From Pseudopedobacter sp044361595 (GTDB taxonomy: Bacteria > Bacteroidota > Bacteroidia > Sphingobacteriales > Sphingobacteriaceae), in NCBI GenBank assembly GCA_044361595.1, contig JBIKIN010000009.1:62001-126000 (forward strand): DNA of 64,000 bases, written 5' to 3'. The translations under genes were made by a program, and so were the position numbers. Positions within the stretch are counted from its first letter, which is position 1. Every line of letters begins with the position of its first letter. The notes below the pieces were generated by a model, which worked only from the letters and a program-made list of their open reading frames with translations, searched no databases and was not told where the DNA came from. Of the stretch, positions 25,881-35,173 are shown piece after piece.

Positions 25881-27257
25881 TTAGTTAAATAAAGTAAACT
25901 CTACTCTTCTATTATTTTGTCTTCCTGCTGCTGTAGTGTTTTTATCAATCGGTTGACTTTCGCCATAACCAGTTGCTTCTACTCTAGAAGGGTTAACACC
26001 TTTACTTACTAAGTAAGCTTTAACAGATTCTGCTCTGTCTTTAGAAAGCTTCATGTTTGCCGCATCACTTCCTTGATTATCTGTATGGCCAGCTAATTTT
26101 AAGCTTAGGTTTTTAGATGTAATTAAATCTGCAACTCGGTTTAAACTCGCAAAAGAAGTAGCTCTGATGGTAGATTTAGCCAAATCAAATTCTAAATTTT
26201 TGATAGCTTCGGTTACTATTTTCTTATCTTCTTCTGTTATAATGTAGGTATTTGTAACCACTGGTTTTGGAATTTCTACCTTAGGTAAAGTACATCCAGC
26301 ACCATCAACTTTAGTTCCTGCTGGTGTGTTAGGGCATTTATCGTAAAAATCAGAAACACCGTCGCCATCACCATCAGTCATTAATTTATTAACCTGATTT
26401 TTAAGTGCGTTTAACTCATCTTGGTTTTTTGATGCTTCTAACTCGGCTTTTAAATTGTCGTATTTAGCAACATAATCTTTCTCTAAAACTGCTGCCGGAT
26501 TGGTAAAAGCCAATTGAGGTTTTGTTTGGCTACCCAAAGCAAATTCTAATCCTAGGTATGCGTAAGAAAACTTGTCGTTTTGAGCGCCATTACGGTAACC
26601 ATCAAGATTATCGCTATCAACAAAATTCATTTTGTAACCTAAATCTAAATTTATGCCTTTAGCAACCATAAATTTACTTCCAATACTTACTGGAACTACT
26701 AATTCGTGGATGTTCTCTCCATTATTTAAATCTACAGTTTGATTAACTGTGGTGATATTAGTAGGTTGATAACCCATTAAACCTGCACCTGCACTTACAT
26801 AAGGCGACATATAACTTTGGCGATTAAGTATATTAAAGTTTCCAAAATTATAAACAGCACTTAAAGTTGCGTCCCATTTAATTTCTGTTTTGTAAGATTT
26901 AAATGGACCAGTAGGGGTTGAACCACTTTGAAAAGGTTCGCTGTTATCAGCCTCTAATGTTCCTCTAAAGAAATCGGCCTGGATACCGAAGTTATGCCAT
27001 ATTTGTTTTTTTAAATACACACCGTAACCAATATTGGTTTCCCAATTAGAGAAATCACTTTCGCCTCCAATACCTACAACCGGAAACATGGCACCGCCGT
27101 TTACACCAAAAGACCAAGTGCGGTAAGCAGAAGCTTTTGAAAAAGGAGTAGGAGAGCTAGTCTCCATTGTTTTAGTGTTATTTTCTTGTGCAAAAGTAAA
27201 ATTTGCAATAGTTAAGGCTCCTAATAAAAGTAAGCCTGTTTTTAAATTTCTTTTCAT
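25881..27257 (-). CDS. OmpA-family outer-membrane protein with beta-barrel and TSP3 repeat
   Basis: The start chosen is the ATG at 27257, which begins a clear signal peptide (MKRNLKTGLLLLGALTIANF, then TFAQ); an upstream in-frame start at 27287 would add ten residues before it. The product has 458 residues. Residues 45-245 form an outer-membrane beta-barrel (WSFGVNGGAMFPVVG onward). After a helical linker comes a calcium-binding thrombospondin type 3-like piece, DGDGDGVSDFYDKCPNTPAG, and then a C-terminal OmpA peptidoglycan-binding domain with LAGHTDNQGSDAANMKLSKD and NRRVEF. It anchors the outer membrane to the cell wall and is probably abundant. It stands alone between two terminators. Confidence 0.93.
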   Translation of the reverse strand: MKRNLKTGLLLLGALTIANFTFAQENNTKTMETSSPTPFSKASAYRTWSFGVNGGAMFPVVGIGGESDFSNWETNIGYGVYLKKQIWHNFGIQADFFRGTLEADNSEPFQSGSTPTGPFKSYKTEIKWDATLSAVYNFGNFNILNRQSYMSPYVSAGAGLMGYQPTNITTVNQTVDLNNGENIHELVVPVSIGSKFMVAKGINLDLGYKMNFVDSDNLDGYRNGAQNDKFSYAYLGLEFALGSQTKPQLAFTNPAAVLEKDYVAKYDNLKAELEASKNQDELNALKNQVNKLMTDGDGDGVSDFYDKCPNTPAGTKVDGAGCTLPKVEIPKPVVTNTYIITEEDKKIVTEAIKNLEFDLAKSTIRATSFASLNRVADLITSKNLSLKLAGHTDNQGSDAANMKLSKDRAESVKAYLVSKGVNPSRVEATGYGESQPIDKNTTAAGRQNNRRVEFTLFN

Positions 27258-27577
27258 TTTGTTTGTATATTTATTTAATACAAACAACCTATTAGAAAAA
27301 CCCTGCCAAATAAATTTTTTTGATTTTTTATAATTTATACTGCCTTATTTAATGATTAAGGGCTCTAAAATTAATTATTTATAAAAAAACGATGGTTTTT
27401 AAGTATGTACTGTTTTTACTACTTTTAAGATAAATGTGGATTGATAAACGAATTAAGTTTTAAAAACGAGCTATAATTTGATTGTAGGCGGGGTGATTTA
27501 ACTCAAAAATATAAACTGACATCACCACAAATAGCTGATTATTAATGTGTCTCAGAAGATTTGGTTAATCTGCTGAT
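27258..27577. other. gene-free stretch upstream of the OmpA-family gene
   Basis: No open frame with protein character and no RNA fold was recognised. The part next to 27257 must hold the OmpA promoter, but I find no clean TAnnTTTG; the nearest is CAACCTA at 27285-27291 (TAGGTTG on the - strand). Confidence 0.5.
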
Positions 27578-27603
27578 AAAAAAGAGCCCAGCGACTCTTT
27601 TTT
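27578..27603 (-). terminator. terminator after the broken CheB/CheR kinase gene
   Basis: On the - strand AAAAAAGAG is followed by an 8-base loop and CTCTTTTTT, giving a 9-bp stem ending in a T-tract. It lies about 90 bp past the kinase stop at 27696. Confidence 0.65.
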
Positions 27604-27695
27604 ATATTCGTAGAGACGCTTCGCTAAACTTTAAAAATAGTTGATTTAGTAAGTTCTTCTACCGTTTAAACTTAACTCAAACCATCAGTATTAAT

Positions 27696-30047
27696 TTATG
27701 ATGAAAAAACGTCTTGAATTTGTTTTTCATCCACAAAAGAAATGGTGAATTTACTTCCAGAGCCCACCGTACTTTCTACCATCATACTTCCGCCAGAGGC
27801 ATTTACTATTTTTTTAGCTAAATATAAGCCAATGCCAGTACCTTCTATTTTCTGGTTTAGCCTTCCATACATGTCAAATATTTTAACCAGACCTTCTTTA
27901 GAAATACCAGTTCCATTATCTTGCACAATTAAAACCACATTTTCACCCTCTCTTTTTGTTTGAATTTGAATATGAGGCGCTATATCTCTTCTAAACTTGA
28001 GGGCATTAGAAACTAGGTTATAAACTATACTTCTCAGGTTCTTTTTAGAGAATAGAATTTTTTTCACTTCTAAGTCTCTAACGATAACTGCTTTAGAATC
28101 GTTAATTTTTCCTTCTAAACTCCATTCTACATTGTTAATGATATCTTCTAGGTCAACCATTGTCATGGTAGCCATATCGCCTTCTATTCTTGCAATAGTT
28201 GCAATATCTGTGATTAATTCGCGGTATTTATGGATAGAATTATTAATAATCTCTAAAAAATCAAGCAACTTCTCATCAGATAAGGCTATCTTATTCATGA
28301 TATTAATACTAGTTTCTATATTACTTAATGGGCCTAATAAATCATGAGATGCTGCATGGATAAAATGATCTAAATCTGTATTGATACGTGTAAGGCTTTT
28401 ATTCCTTTGGTCTAACTCCTTTTCTGTTTGTTTCAATTTGGTAATATCATTAAAGGTAATGATAGCTCCATTGGTTTTATTGTCTTGTTGTTGTACGTAA
28501 GGCATCGTCATGAGTTGAAACCAATGCCCACTATTGGTTTCTATTTCCTTGGTAATCACATGTCCATCTGCAATTACACTTTTTAAATCATCAATAATGT
28601 TTTCAAATTTAATATTTGTAGAAATATGGCTTAAGGGTCTTCCAATATCACTTTCTAATAAGTTAATCTGCTCTACTGCTCCAGGAGAAAATTTCAAAAG
28701 CTGCAAATCATTATTGATAAAGATCTGTCCGTTTATATTACTCCTAAAATAATTATTAAGGTCATCATTGCTTTCTATAAGCTCTTTGTTTTTTAACTGA
28801 TAATCTGTGTTAATGGTATGCAACTCTTCATTAACCGATTGCATTTCTTCATTGGTACTTTGCATCTCCTCATTTGCAGAAATTAATTCTTCATTAAAGG
28901 ATTGCATGTTTTCGTTAGAGGTGTCTAACCTTTCGTAAGCAGTATACAGTTTGTCTTTTAATTCTCTGTTTTCTTCTTCTAGGTTAATGGTGTATTGGTT
29001 ATGATATATTTTTTCGTCAAACACCAAGTGTTTCGTTTCCTCGGTAATTATCGGGTTATCTTCCTTAAAAGTGACCATAAATATCTTTTGCTCGCTCTTT
29101 TTTTGAAGTAGTGGTGTTAACGTTAAATTGATAGCGGTAATTTTATTGTCTTGTTTAATATTAATCCCATTTAAAACTGTTTTCTCTCCCGATTTAAGAA
29201 CTTTACTGATAAGCGTATTGAATGCTACTGCTAGTGCTTTTGGTAATAATTCTGGTAAGTAGGTGTTAAAATTTTTTTGTAATAGGTATTTTCTAGTATC
29301 ACCAAAAGATTTAATTACCTGTTTATTTTCATCCACACAAACGACTAGGCAGTTCATCTCTTCGGCTAAAGCCGCACTCATTGTTTCAACGACGGTATGC
29401 CCCAAACTAGTTGGTGTATTTTGATTGGATGGTTTGGGTGTGTTTTTAAGGTCTAGTAACTCTGGCAGGGTAAAGGTATCAAAGTTAACAGCTCGTTTTG
29501 CTTTGATGTTTTTATAGATTTTCCATTTTTTTTGAACAATTTCTAGGTTTTGAATAATAGAAGATGGATTTTCACTAGAGCCTAAAAACAAATAACCATT
29601 TAATTTTAACCCGAAGAGCAACATAGCGAATATTTTCTTTTGCAAGACAGGGGTCATGTAAATGAGTAGGTTTCTACAACTTATGAAGTGCATGTTGCAA
29701 TAAGGAGGATTTTTTACCAAATCATGTTGGGCAAAAATTACCATTCTACGTAGCTCTGGCTTAACGCTGTAATTATTTCCTTTTTTTATAAAATATTTCT
29801 CCAGTCTTTCTGTAGACACATCTTTTTCAATATTTTCATGATATATCCCTTTGCCAGCATGTACCAATGCTATGTTATCAATGTCGGTTGCGAAAATTTT
29901 AACTACAGTATCGGCGTAAGCACCCTTTAAGTGTTCATTAATTAAAATTGCCAAAGAGTAAACTTCTTCTCCGGTTGCGCAACCTGCTACCCAAAATTTG
30001 AGCTCCTCGCCAGGGCTAAGGCTCTTTAAAATGTCTGGTAATACCTT
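27696..30047 (-). pseudogene. 3' part of a frameshifted CheB-CheR-PAS-histidine kinase gene
   Basis: The frame is open from 30047 and begins in the middle of the CheR methyltransferase domain (KVLPDILKSLSPGEELKFWV, then AGCATGEE, the SAM-binding motif). CheR continues to about 190 residues in. Next are a coiled-coil segment rich in SANEEMQSTNEEMQSVNEEL repeats, a PAS domain, a HisKA domain with the H-box ASHDLLGPL, and a HATPase domain with NLVSNALKFR, DNGTGIS and GTGIGLYLAKKIV. Such hybrid proteins sense signals without the flagellar chemotaxis array and pass phosphate on. This half has no own start of normal type; it belongs with the 5' part at 30026-30898. If the shift is real, this part is not translated as a fusion. 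Confidence 0.8.
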
Positions 30048-30898
30048 ATTTTAATGTAATCAAAAGCTCCCTCATCTCTAAAAAATGAAGTAACACTAAT
30101 TAAAAAATCTTGGGCCAAGGCTTCTACTTCCCCAGGCGTTACTTTTAAATGATTTAGGTATTTATCTAATGAAGTAAAATTACCATAAGATGCTCTTCTG
30201 TTTGTCCTTCTTAAAATAGTAGATTGTTTGTAATCAGAAAAATCTAGAGGCATTTTTTCTTTAATCAGATTGATGATGTTGATTAGACTTTTTTCATCGT
30301 ATTGGTTTTCTATTTCTGATTTTCCAGCGTATTTCACAAAATCTTCAATAGCATTGGGCATTAATTCTGGCTCCAATACAAAATCTACCATGCCTGTATT
30401 GATTGCATTTGATGGCATACTGCTAAATTCTGAGGTTTCTGGATTGCGAACCATAACCATACCGCCAGCTTTTTTAATTGTTTTAATACCTTCTGTGCCA
30501 TCAGAACCTAAGCCAGAAAGGATAATTCCAATTGCTTTTTTGCCGCTATTTACAGCCAAAGAATTAAAAAACCTATTAATGGTGAGATGCGGACCCGATA
30601 TATTTTCCTTATTGGTTAAGTGTAAATTCCCATTTTTCACGCTCATAAACTTGTCGTTAGGGATCAAGTAAACATGATTTGTTTGTACTGGAGTTCCTTC
30701 TATGGCCTCTTCAACTTTTAGTTTACTATGCTTGGCCAATAACTCAACCATTCTGCTTTTGAATTCGGCAGATAAATGCTGAACAATTACATAAGCAACG
30801 CCATCTAAAGGGGTGTGGTCAAAAAACGTGTTGATTTCTTCTAAGCCACCCGCTGATGCGCCAATAGCTATAATATAATCAGGTTCTGTTGATGGCAT
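30026..30898 (-). pseudogene. 5' part of the frameshifted CheB-CheR-PAS-histidine kinase gene
   Basis: The start is the ATG at 30898, right before the CheB methylesterase domain (PDYIIAIGASAGGLEEINTF, catalytic Ser; VQHLSAEF, catalytic His; GLGSDGTEGIKTIKKAGG, catalytic Asp). The open frame extends further upstream, but without protein-like character. After CheB the CheR N-terminal helical domain starts near residue 210 and reaches SVTSFFRDEGAFDYIK before the frame ends in IRYYQTF and a stop at 30026. The correct continuation KVLPDILKSL lies one frame over from 30047. Only two bases (30048-30049) separate the codons where three are needed, next to a run of four A on the - strand, so one base is missing. 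It could be natural inactivation or a sequencing error. Confidence 0.85.
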
Positions 30899-30953
30899 TG
30901 ATAATGGTTTAGGGCTCAGAAAAATTTCTGTAATCGATGCGCAATAATTGAAC

Positions 30954-30961
30954 CAAATGTA
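30954..30961 (-). promoter_or_regulatory. -7 promoter element of the CheB/CheR kinase gene
   Basis: On the - strand this reads TACATTTG, matching TAnnTTTG, 55 bp before the ATG at 30898. It supports that start over longer open-frame extensions. No clear -33 TTTG is seen. Confidence 0.4.
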
Positions 30962-31110
30962 ATTAATTAATTGAGGTTTACTAGATTTATTAATTTGACC
31001 CCAGTCATTAGAATTATAATTGAATTTTTGAGACTTTATGAATGTAAAATACTGATTTTGAGGGATAAAATAGGGGAGAGGATACGCTGTTTCCCTCTTA
31101 TTGATAAGCA

Positions 31111-31140
31111 AAAAGCCTCAGTTTTTATACTGAGGCTTTT
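31111..31140 (-). terminator. terminator after the GH88 gene
   Basis: AAAAGCCTCAGT (31111-31122) pairs perfectly with ACTGAGGCTTTT (31129-31140) around a 6-base loop. It lies 87 bp past the GH88 stop and has T-rich flanks in both directions. Confidence 0.85.
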
Positions 31141-31226
31141 GATGTATTACGAGTTGCGAAACTTAGGTGTATTCTTTATTAGAAATCAAATGCATATAAA
31201 TTTCAAAAAATAAACTAATTGCGTAA

Positions 31227-32462
31227 TCATAGTTTAGTAAGATTTTTATAACGTAGCAAAGCTTCTAAATAGTAATAATCTGCATATACCAAAGGCACAT
31301 CAATTTCTTGATTGTGAGGCAAACTACCCGTACTATGTTTCAATAAAAAATTGTTATTTGTGCCGGCTTGTGCCAAATATTGAGCAGAGCTTAAAGATTG
31401 AAGAATATTTCTTGCTGAATTTATGTATTCACTTCTTTTTTGGGGAACGTAATTACACAACTCTAATAAAGCTGAGCTAACAATGGCTGCTGCCGATGCG
31501 TCTCTTGGAATTACTTTATATTGATTTGGGTCGTATTTAAAATCGGGTTTAAAACCTTCTTGATTGGCATTAAAATCCCAATAAGGAATATGGTCTTTTG
31601 GTAAGTTTTTATTTTGTAAAAAGAAATTTGTTAAACCAATAGCTGCATCTAAGAATTTCTTATCCTTGGTTTCTCTGTAAATCATGGTGTAACCATAAAT
31701 AGCCCATGCTTGCCCTCTAGCCCATGTAGAATTATCAGCATAACCTTGGCAAGTTTGACGGTTTAACATTTTGCCTGATAGTGTATCGTAATTAACTACA
31801 TGGTAGGTGCTAAAATCTGGTCTGATGTGGTATTTTAAAGATGTTTCTGCATGTTTTATAGCAACATTTTTGAAATTATTGTCTCCGGTCTCTTTAGCTG
31901 CAAAAAACAGTAATTCTAAATTCATTAAATTATCAATGATTACAGGATAGTCCCAAAATGTTTTTCCATCCCACGACATTCTAGAGTTCCAAGATTCAAT
32001 ACTTCCAATAACAGGGCTATACCTACTCATTAATGATTTTGCCGATTGAATTAAGACCTGTTTATACTTCGGGTTTGATGTGTTTTTATAGGCATTACCA
32101 TAGCTACAATACATCATAAAACCTAAATCGTGGTTTGAGGTATTAAATTGGTTTTCCTTTAAAGATTCTGTCCATCTGGTGGCGTGTTGCTTCCAATAAT
32201 TATCATTTGTTAGCTCGTACATGTACCATAAATTACCTGGCCAAAAGCCACCTGTCCAATCTTTAATTTCAACATATTTTAACGAGCCGTCTTTAGCTTG
32301 TGTACGGGGATACCAATTTAAATCTTGAGATACATCAAGCATGTTTTTATACTGTTTATCTGCCAAAGAAAGTGTATTCTTGATATTGATATCGGTGTTT
32401 TTTTGTGCAAAACAAACATTTAAAAATAAGACGGCAACAAGTACCAAGCATTTAGTTTTCAT
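31227..32462 (-). CDS. GH88 unsaturated glucuronyl hydrolase
   Basis: This 411-residue protein has a signal peptide (1-19, ending VCFAQ) and an alpha/alpha six-barrel. Family landmarks are DWTGGFWPGNLWYMYEL near 68, NHDLGFMMY with Asp112, and YPVIIDNLMNLELL with Asp177; the two Asp match the catalytic pair of known unsaturated glucuronyl hydrolases. Near 250 are TWARGQAWAIYGY residues. The enzyme hydrates the 4,5-double bond of the unsaturated uronate left at the non-reducing end after a polysaccharide lyase has cut. Its presence is the best evidence that the region B substrate contains uronic acid and is depolymerised by a lyase. It sits behind a separate terminator, so it may be its own transcript. 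Confidence 0.93.
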   Translation of the reverse strand: MKTKCLVLVAVLFLNVCFAQKNTDINIKNTLSLADKQYKNMLDVSQDLNWYPRTQAKDGSLKYVEIKDWTGGFWPGNLWYMYELTNDNYWKQHATRWTESLKENQFNTSNHDLGFMMYCSYGNAYKNTSNPKYKQVLIQSAKSLMSRYSPVIGSIESWNSRMSWDGKTFWDYPVIIDNLMNLELLFFAAKETGDNNFKNVAIKHAETSLKYHIRPDFSTYHVVNYDTLSGKMLNRQTCQGYADNSTWARGQAWAIYGYTMIYRETKDKKFLDAAIGLTNFFLQNKNLPKDHIPYWDFNANQEGFKPDFKYDPNQYKVIPRDASAAAIVSSALLELCNYVPQKRSEYINSARNILQSLSSAQYLAQAGTNNNFLLKHSTGSLPHNQEIDVPLVYADYYYLEALLRYKNLTKL

Positions 32463-32528
32463 GTACTTAAAAGTGTTTTATGCTATTATTTGGGTAAATG
32501 ATAGGCTTGTAAGTTTGATTTAAATTAA

Positions 32529-32562
32529 CGCAATCTATACGATATAGGTTGTATAGATTGCG
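32529..32562 (-). terminator. terminator of the susC-susD-DUF5017 transcript
   Basis: CGCAATCTATAC (32529-32540) and GTATAGATTGCG (32551-32562) form a perfect 12-bp stem with a 10-base loop, 22 bp past the stop of the DUF5017-like gene. On the - strand it is followed by TTAATTTAAAT. It separates the SusCD transcript from the GH88 gene. Confidence 0.75.
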
Positions 32563-32583
32563 CTGAAGAATAAAGTTTTATAA

Positions 32584-33513
32584 TTATGGATTTATAGTAA
32601 GGTCTATTTCTTTAACCGATCTACTTTCGCCATAAACATTAATATTGAAAGCATCAAATGTGACTTTGTAGGTGCCCGGTTGATTATAAATAAAGCTGTA
32701 TTGATCCGCTCTTGTGGTCATATTCTTAAGAGGAGCACCTTTATCAGGTAAAACATTTAAGAGATTAATTGGACTAGTAATTGCCCACACTTGGTTGTTT
32801 AATGCAGTTGGGGCACCTCCAGTTATAGTTAAGAGATTAGTACCTGCTGTAAATGTCCAGTTTGATGGAGAAGTGCCAAATCTTACTGATGTAAAACCAG
32901 CGCCTGCAATATTAGTAACAGGTAGTACTTGGCCATCTGAAGCAGTCAAATTAATATCAAATTTGGTCAATCTCCAAGTTCTTTGTGTACTTCCCGTATT
33001 ACCTACAAACTTAAATGCAAAATAAATAGGCTTAGTTTTATCAATAGTTAAACCCAAACTGGTTAAACTTAATAGGTTAATTACTCCAGAATTAACATAT
33101 ACATCTTGACTGGTTTGATTTCCAGAGAAAGTAAAAGCCGAGGTGATATCTACCCAATCTGCTGTTTCGTTAAGATCGGCCTCTAAATAAGAACCATTAA
33201 ATTTTTGAGAAGCCAAGAGTCTGAGTGATACCGGTTGTTGAGGATCGGTACCGAATCTTCTGTTCGAGTTAAATTCTAACGCAACGTTATCACTTTCTGC
33301 TTTAGTTCTGTCTTTATAAATGTACTTATTACCTACTAAACCAGAGTAAAATACAACTTGATCTGGGTTACCTGATAGTAAAAATCTAACGGTATCACCT
33401 ACACGATAACTACTTTTCTCGGTACGTACAGAGAAATCTAGCTCGGGAACTTCTTTTTTATTACATGCTGCAAAAAGCATTAATAAAATTGGTATGATTA
33501 ATATCTTTTTCAT
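32584..33513 (-). CDS. DUF5017-like surface lipoprotein (SusE position)
   Basis: This 309-residue lipoprotein has a signal ending LMLFAACNKK (Cys17). Residues 25-110 look like an Ig/PKD-type sandwich starting LDFSVRTEKSSYRVGDTVRF, typical of DUF5017. The middle (about 120-240) is a second beta-rich, probably carbohydrate-binding part with TWRLTKFDINLTASDG, and the end returns to a strand-rich piece (YNQPGTYKVTFDAFN). It is probably a surface glycan-binding protein working with the SusCD pair encoded just upstream (21 bp from susD). The DUF label is from pattern memory. Confidence 0.7.
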   Translation of the reverse strand: MKKILIIPILLMLFAACNKKEVPELDFSVRTEKSSYRVGDTVRFLLSGNPDQVVFYSGLVGNKYIYKDRTKAESDNVALEFNSNRRFGTDPQQPVSLRLLASQKFNGSYLEADLNETADWVDITSAFTFSGNQTSQDVYVNSGVINLLSLTSLGLTIDKTKPIYFAFKFVGNTGSTQRTWRLTKFDINLTASDGQVLPVTNIAGAGFTSVRFGTSPSNWTFTAGTNLLTITGGAPTALNNQVWAITSPINLLNVLPDKGAPLKNMTTRADQYSFIYNQPGTYKVTFDAFNINVYGESRSVKEIDLTINP

Positions 33514-33534
33514 TTTAAATTTAAATTTTAAATT

Positions 33535-35163
33535 TTACCATCCTGGATTTTGAGTTGCCGCTTTATTTAGAGAAGTTTCTCTTAGAGGAATTGGAAACAA
33601 ATTATTTCTTACACTTATATTTCTACCTGCATTTGAAGCGTATCTAAATGCAGCAGGAGCAGTTGCTTGAATATCATTTCCTAATTGATTCATGGTAGAT
33701 ACAAAAATACCCCATCTAATTAAGTCGAACTTTCTATTTCCTTCATAAGCTAATTCTAAAAAGCGCTCATTTCTGATTAATTGGCGTAACACATCCTGAC
33801 CAGATACTGAAGTACTCACATCCGTTGCATTAGCTCTGTCTCTAACTTGCTTTAACGCTGTTTTTGCAATAATTGTAGGCCCATTTACTTCATTCTCTGC
33901 TTCGGCTAACATCAAAAGAACATCAGAATAGCGTAACATTGGGAAATTTATAGGGGTATAATTCTTGTTTTTAGGTTTAACAACCTCGTAAGATCTTCTG
34001 TATTTACCGGCATTTCTGTTATAAATTTCGGCACTGGTCCATAAAGTAGAGTCGCGTACTTTTGGAACACCGTTTACTGTATTATAAATATACCTAAAAG
34101 GCGCTATGGTCCAATCTCTTCTGGTGTCTGTAGCCTCATAACTGTTGTAAAGTTTAGCATTAGTATTTATAAAACCGAAGCTAAAGCCCATATCATCATC
34201 ATTGTTAGCTAATCCAACAGTGTTTCCAAAACGCCCACCTTCAAATGCTCCCAAATTATTACCATAACACTCTACTTCCCAAATGCACTCTTTAATGTCA
34301 TATTTATCTGCAGCAAGGTTGGTAAATATTTGTCTAAAATTTGGGTTTAAACCGTGTTCAACTGGTCCGCTTTCTGGAAAAACAATTTTTCTCGCCCACT
34401 TTAAAGCTTCGGCATTCCTTGTTGCATCGTTTAAAGGAGCGCCAGCCATTTTTAAGTTAACTTTTGCCAGAAGGCCTCTTACTGCTGATTTAGAAACTCT
34501 ACCACCAAAACCAATTTGGGTAATTGTTTTAACCATTCCTTCAGCTTCTTCCATCTCACGAACAATAAAATTGTACACTTCCCTTTGTGGTGTTCTGGGT
34601 ACATCTACGTCGTTTACTGATTTTGTAGGTACAATTCTTAAAGGCACATCACCAAAATCTGACACTAAAGAGAAATAGTAGAAAGCTCTTAAAAATTTTG
34701 CTTCTCCTTTTATAGCATCTCTTTCTGTTGCGTCCATATCTACTTGGTCTATTTTTTCAATTAAAATATTCGCCCTTTCTATTCCTTCATATAACAATCT
34801 CCATAAATTAGCAATATCACTATTAGCGGCATCAAAATTGTAAACAAATATTCCGTTGGTAGCTGTTCTAGCATAAAAACCTTCATCAGACAAAGTATAA
34901 AGTGCTACATTTTGACCTCCAAAAGTTTGCTCTCTACCTAAAATATCATATACTCCTGCCAATGCTGTTCTTGCATCTGCTGCAGTTTTAAAATAATTCT
35001 CCTTTGCTAAAAAGGTGGGCTCTTTCACTAAAAAATCTTCACAGCCAGAAATTAAACCTATTGTTAGTATACAGAATGCGCTGTAAAGCATTCTTTTTAA
35101 ATTAAAATTGTTTGAAGAAAAGCTTCTAAAGTTTTTCTTTAATTTTTCTTGTTTATTAATCAT
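33535..35163 (-). CDS. SusD/RagB-family glycan-binding lipoprotein
   Basis: The start chosen is the ATG at 35163, 10 bp after the SusC stop; an earlier in-frame ATG at 35202 overlaps susC, and another at 35091 begins MLYSAFCILTIGLISGC directly. The lipobox LISGCEDF is clear in all versions. The product of about 542 residues has the SusD pattern: FLVKEPTFLAKENYFKTAAD, AKFLRAFYYFSLVSDFGDVP, MLRYSDVLLMLAEAENEVNG and a C-terminus of PIPLRETSLNKAATQNPGW. It acts on the cell surface with the SusC encoded just before it. Its N-terminal extension before the hydrophobic core is longer than usual, so the true start may be 35091. Confidence 0.93.
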   Translation of the reverse strand: MINKQEKLKKNFRSFSSNNFNLKRMLYSAFCILTIGLISGCEDFLVKEPTFLAKENYFKTAADARTALAGVYDILGREQTFGGQNVALYTLSDEGFYARTATNGIFVYNFDAANSDIANLWRLLYEGIERANILIEKIDQVDMDATERDAIKGEAKFLRAFYYFSLVSDFGDVPLRIVPTKSVNDVDVPRTPQREVYNFIVREMEEAEGMVKTITQIGFGGRVSKSAVRGLLAKVNLKMAGAPLNDATRNAEALKWARKIVFPESGPVEHGLNPNFRQIFTNLAADKYDIKECIWEVECYGNNLGAFEGGRFGNTVGLANNDDDMGFSFGFINTNAKLYNSYEATDTRRDWTIAPFRYIYNTVNGVPKVRDSTLWTSAEIYNRNAGKYRRSYEVVKPKNKNYTPINFPMLRYSDVLLMLAEAENEVNGPTIIAKTALKQVRDRANATDVSTSVSGQDVLRQLIRNERFLELAYEGNRKFDLIRWGIFVSTMNQLGNDIQATAPAAFRYASNAGRNISVRNNLFPIPLRETSLNKAATQNPGW

Positions 35164-35173
35164 TTGTATAGAA

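Noticed and set aside
27604..27640. Sequence GTAGAGACGCTTCGCTAA as a REP-type element.
   Set aside because: No inverted partner or second copy was seen in the window, so it cannot be supported.
30971..31213. 80-codon open frame on the + strand.
   Set aside because: It runs through the terminator at 31111-31140 and overlaps the promoter region of the kinase gene; it has no protein-like pattern.
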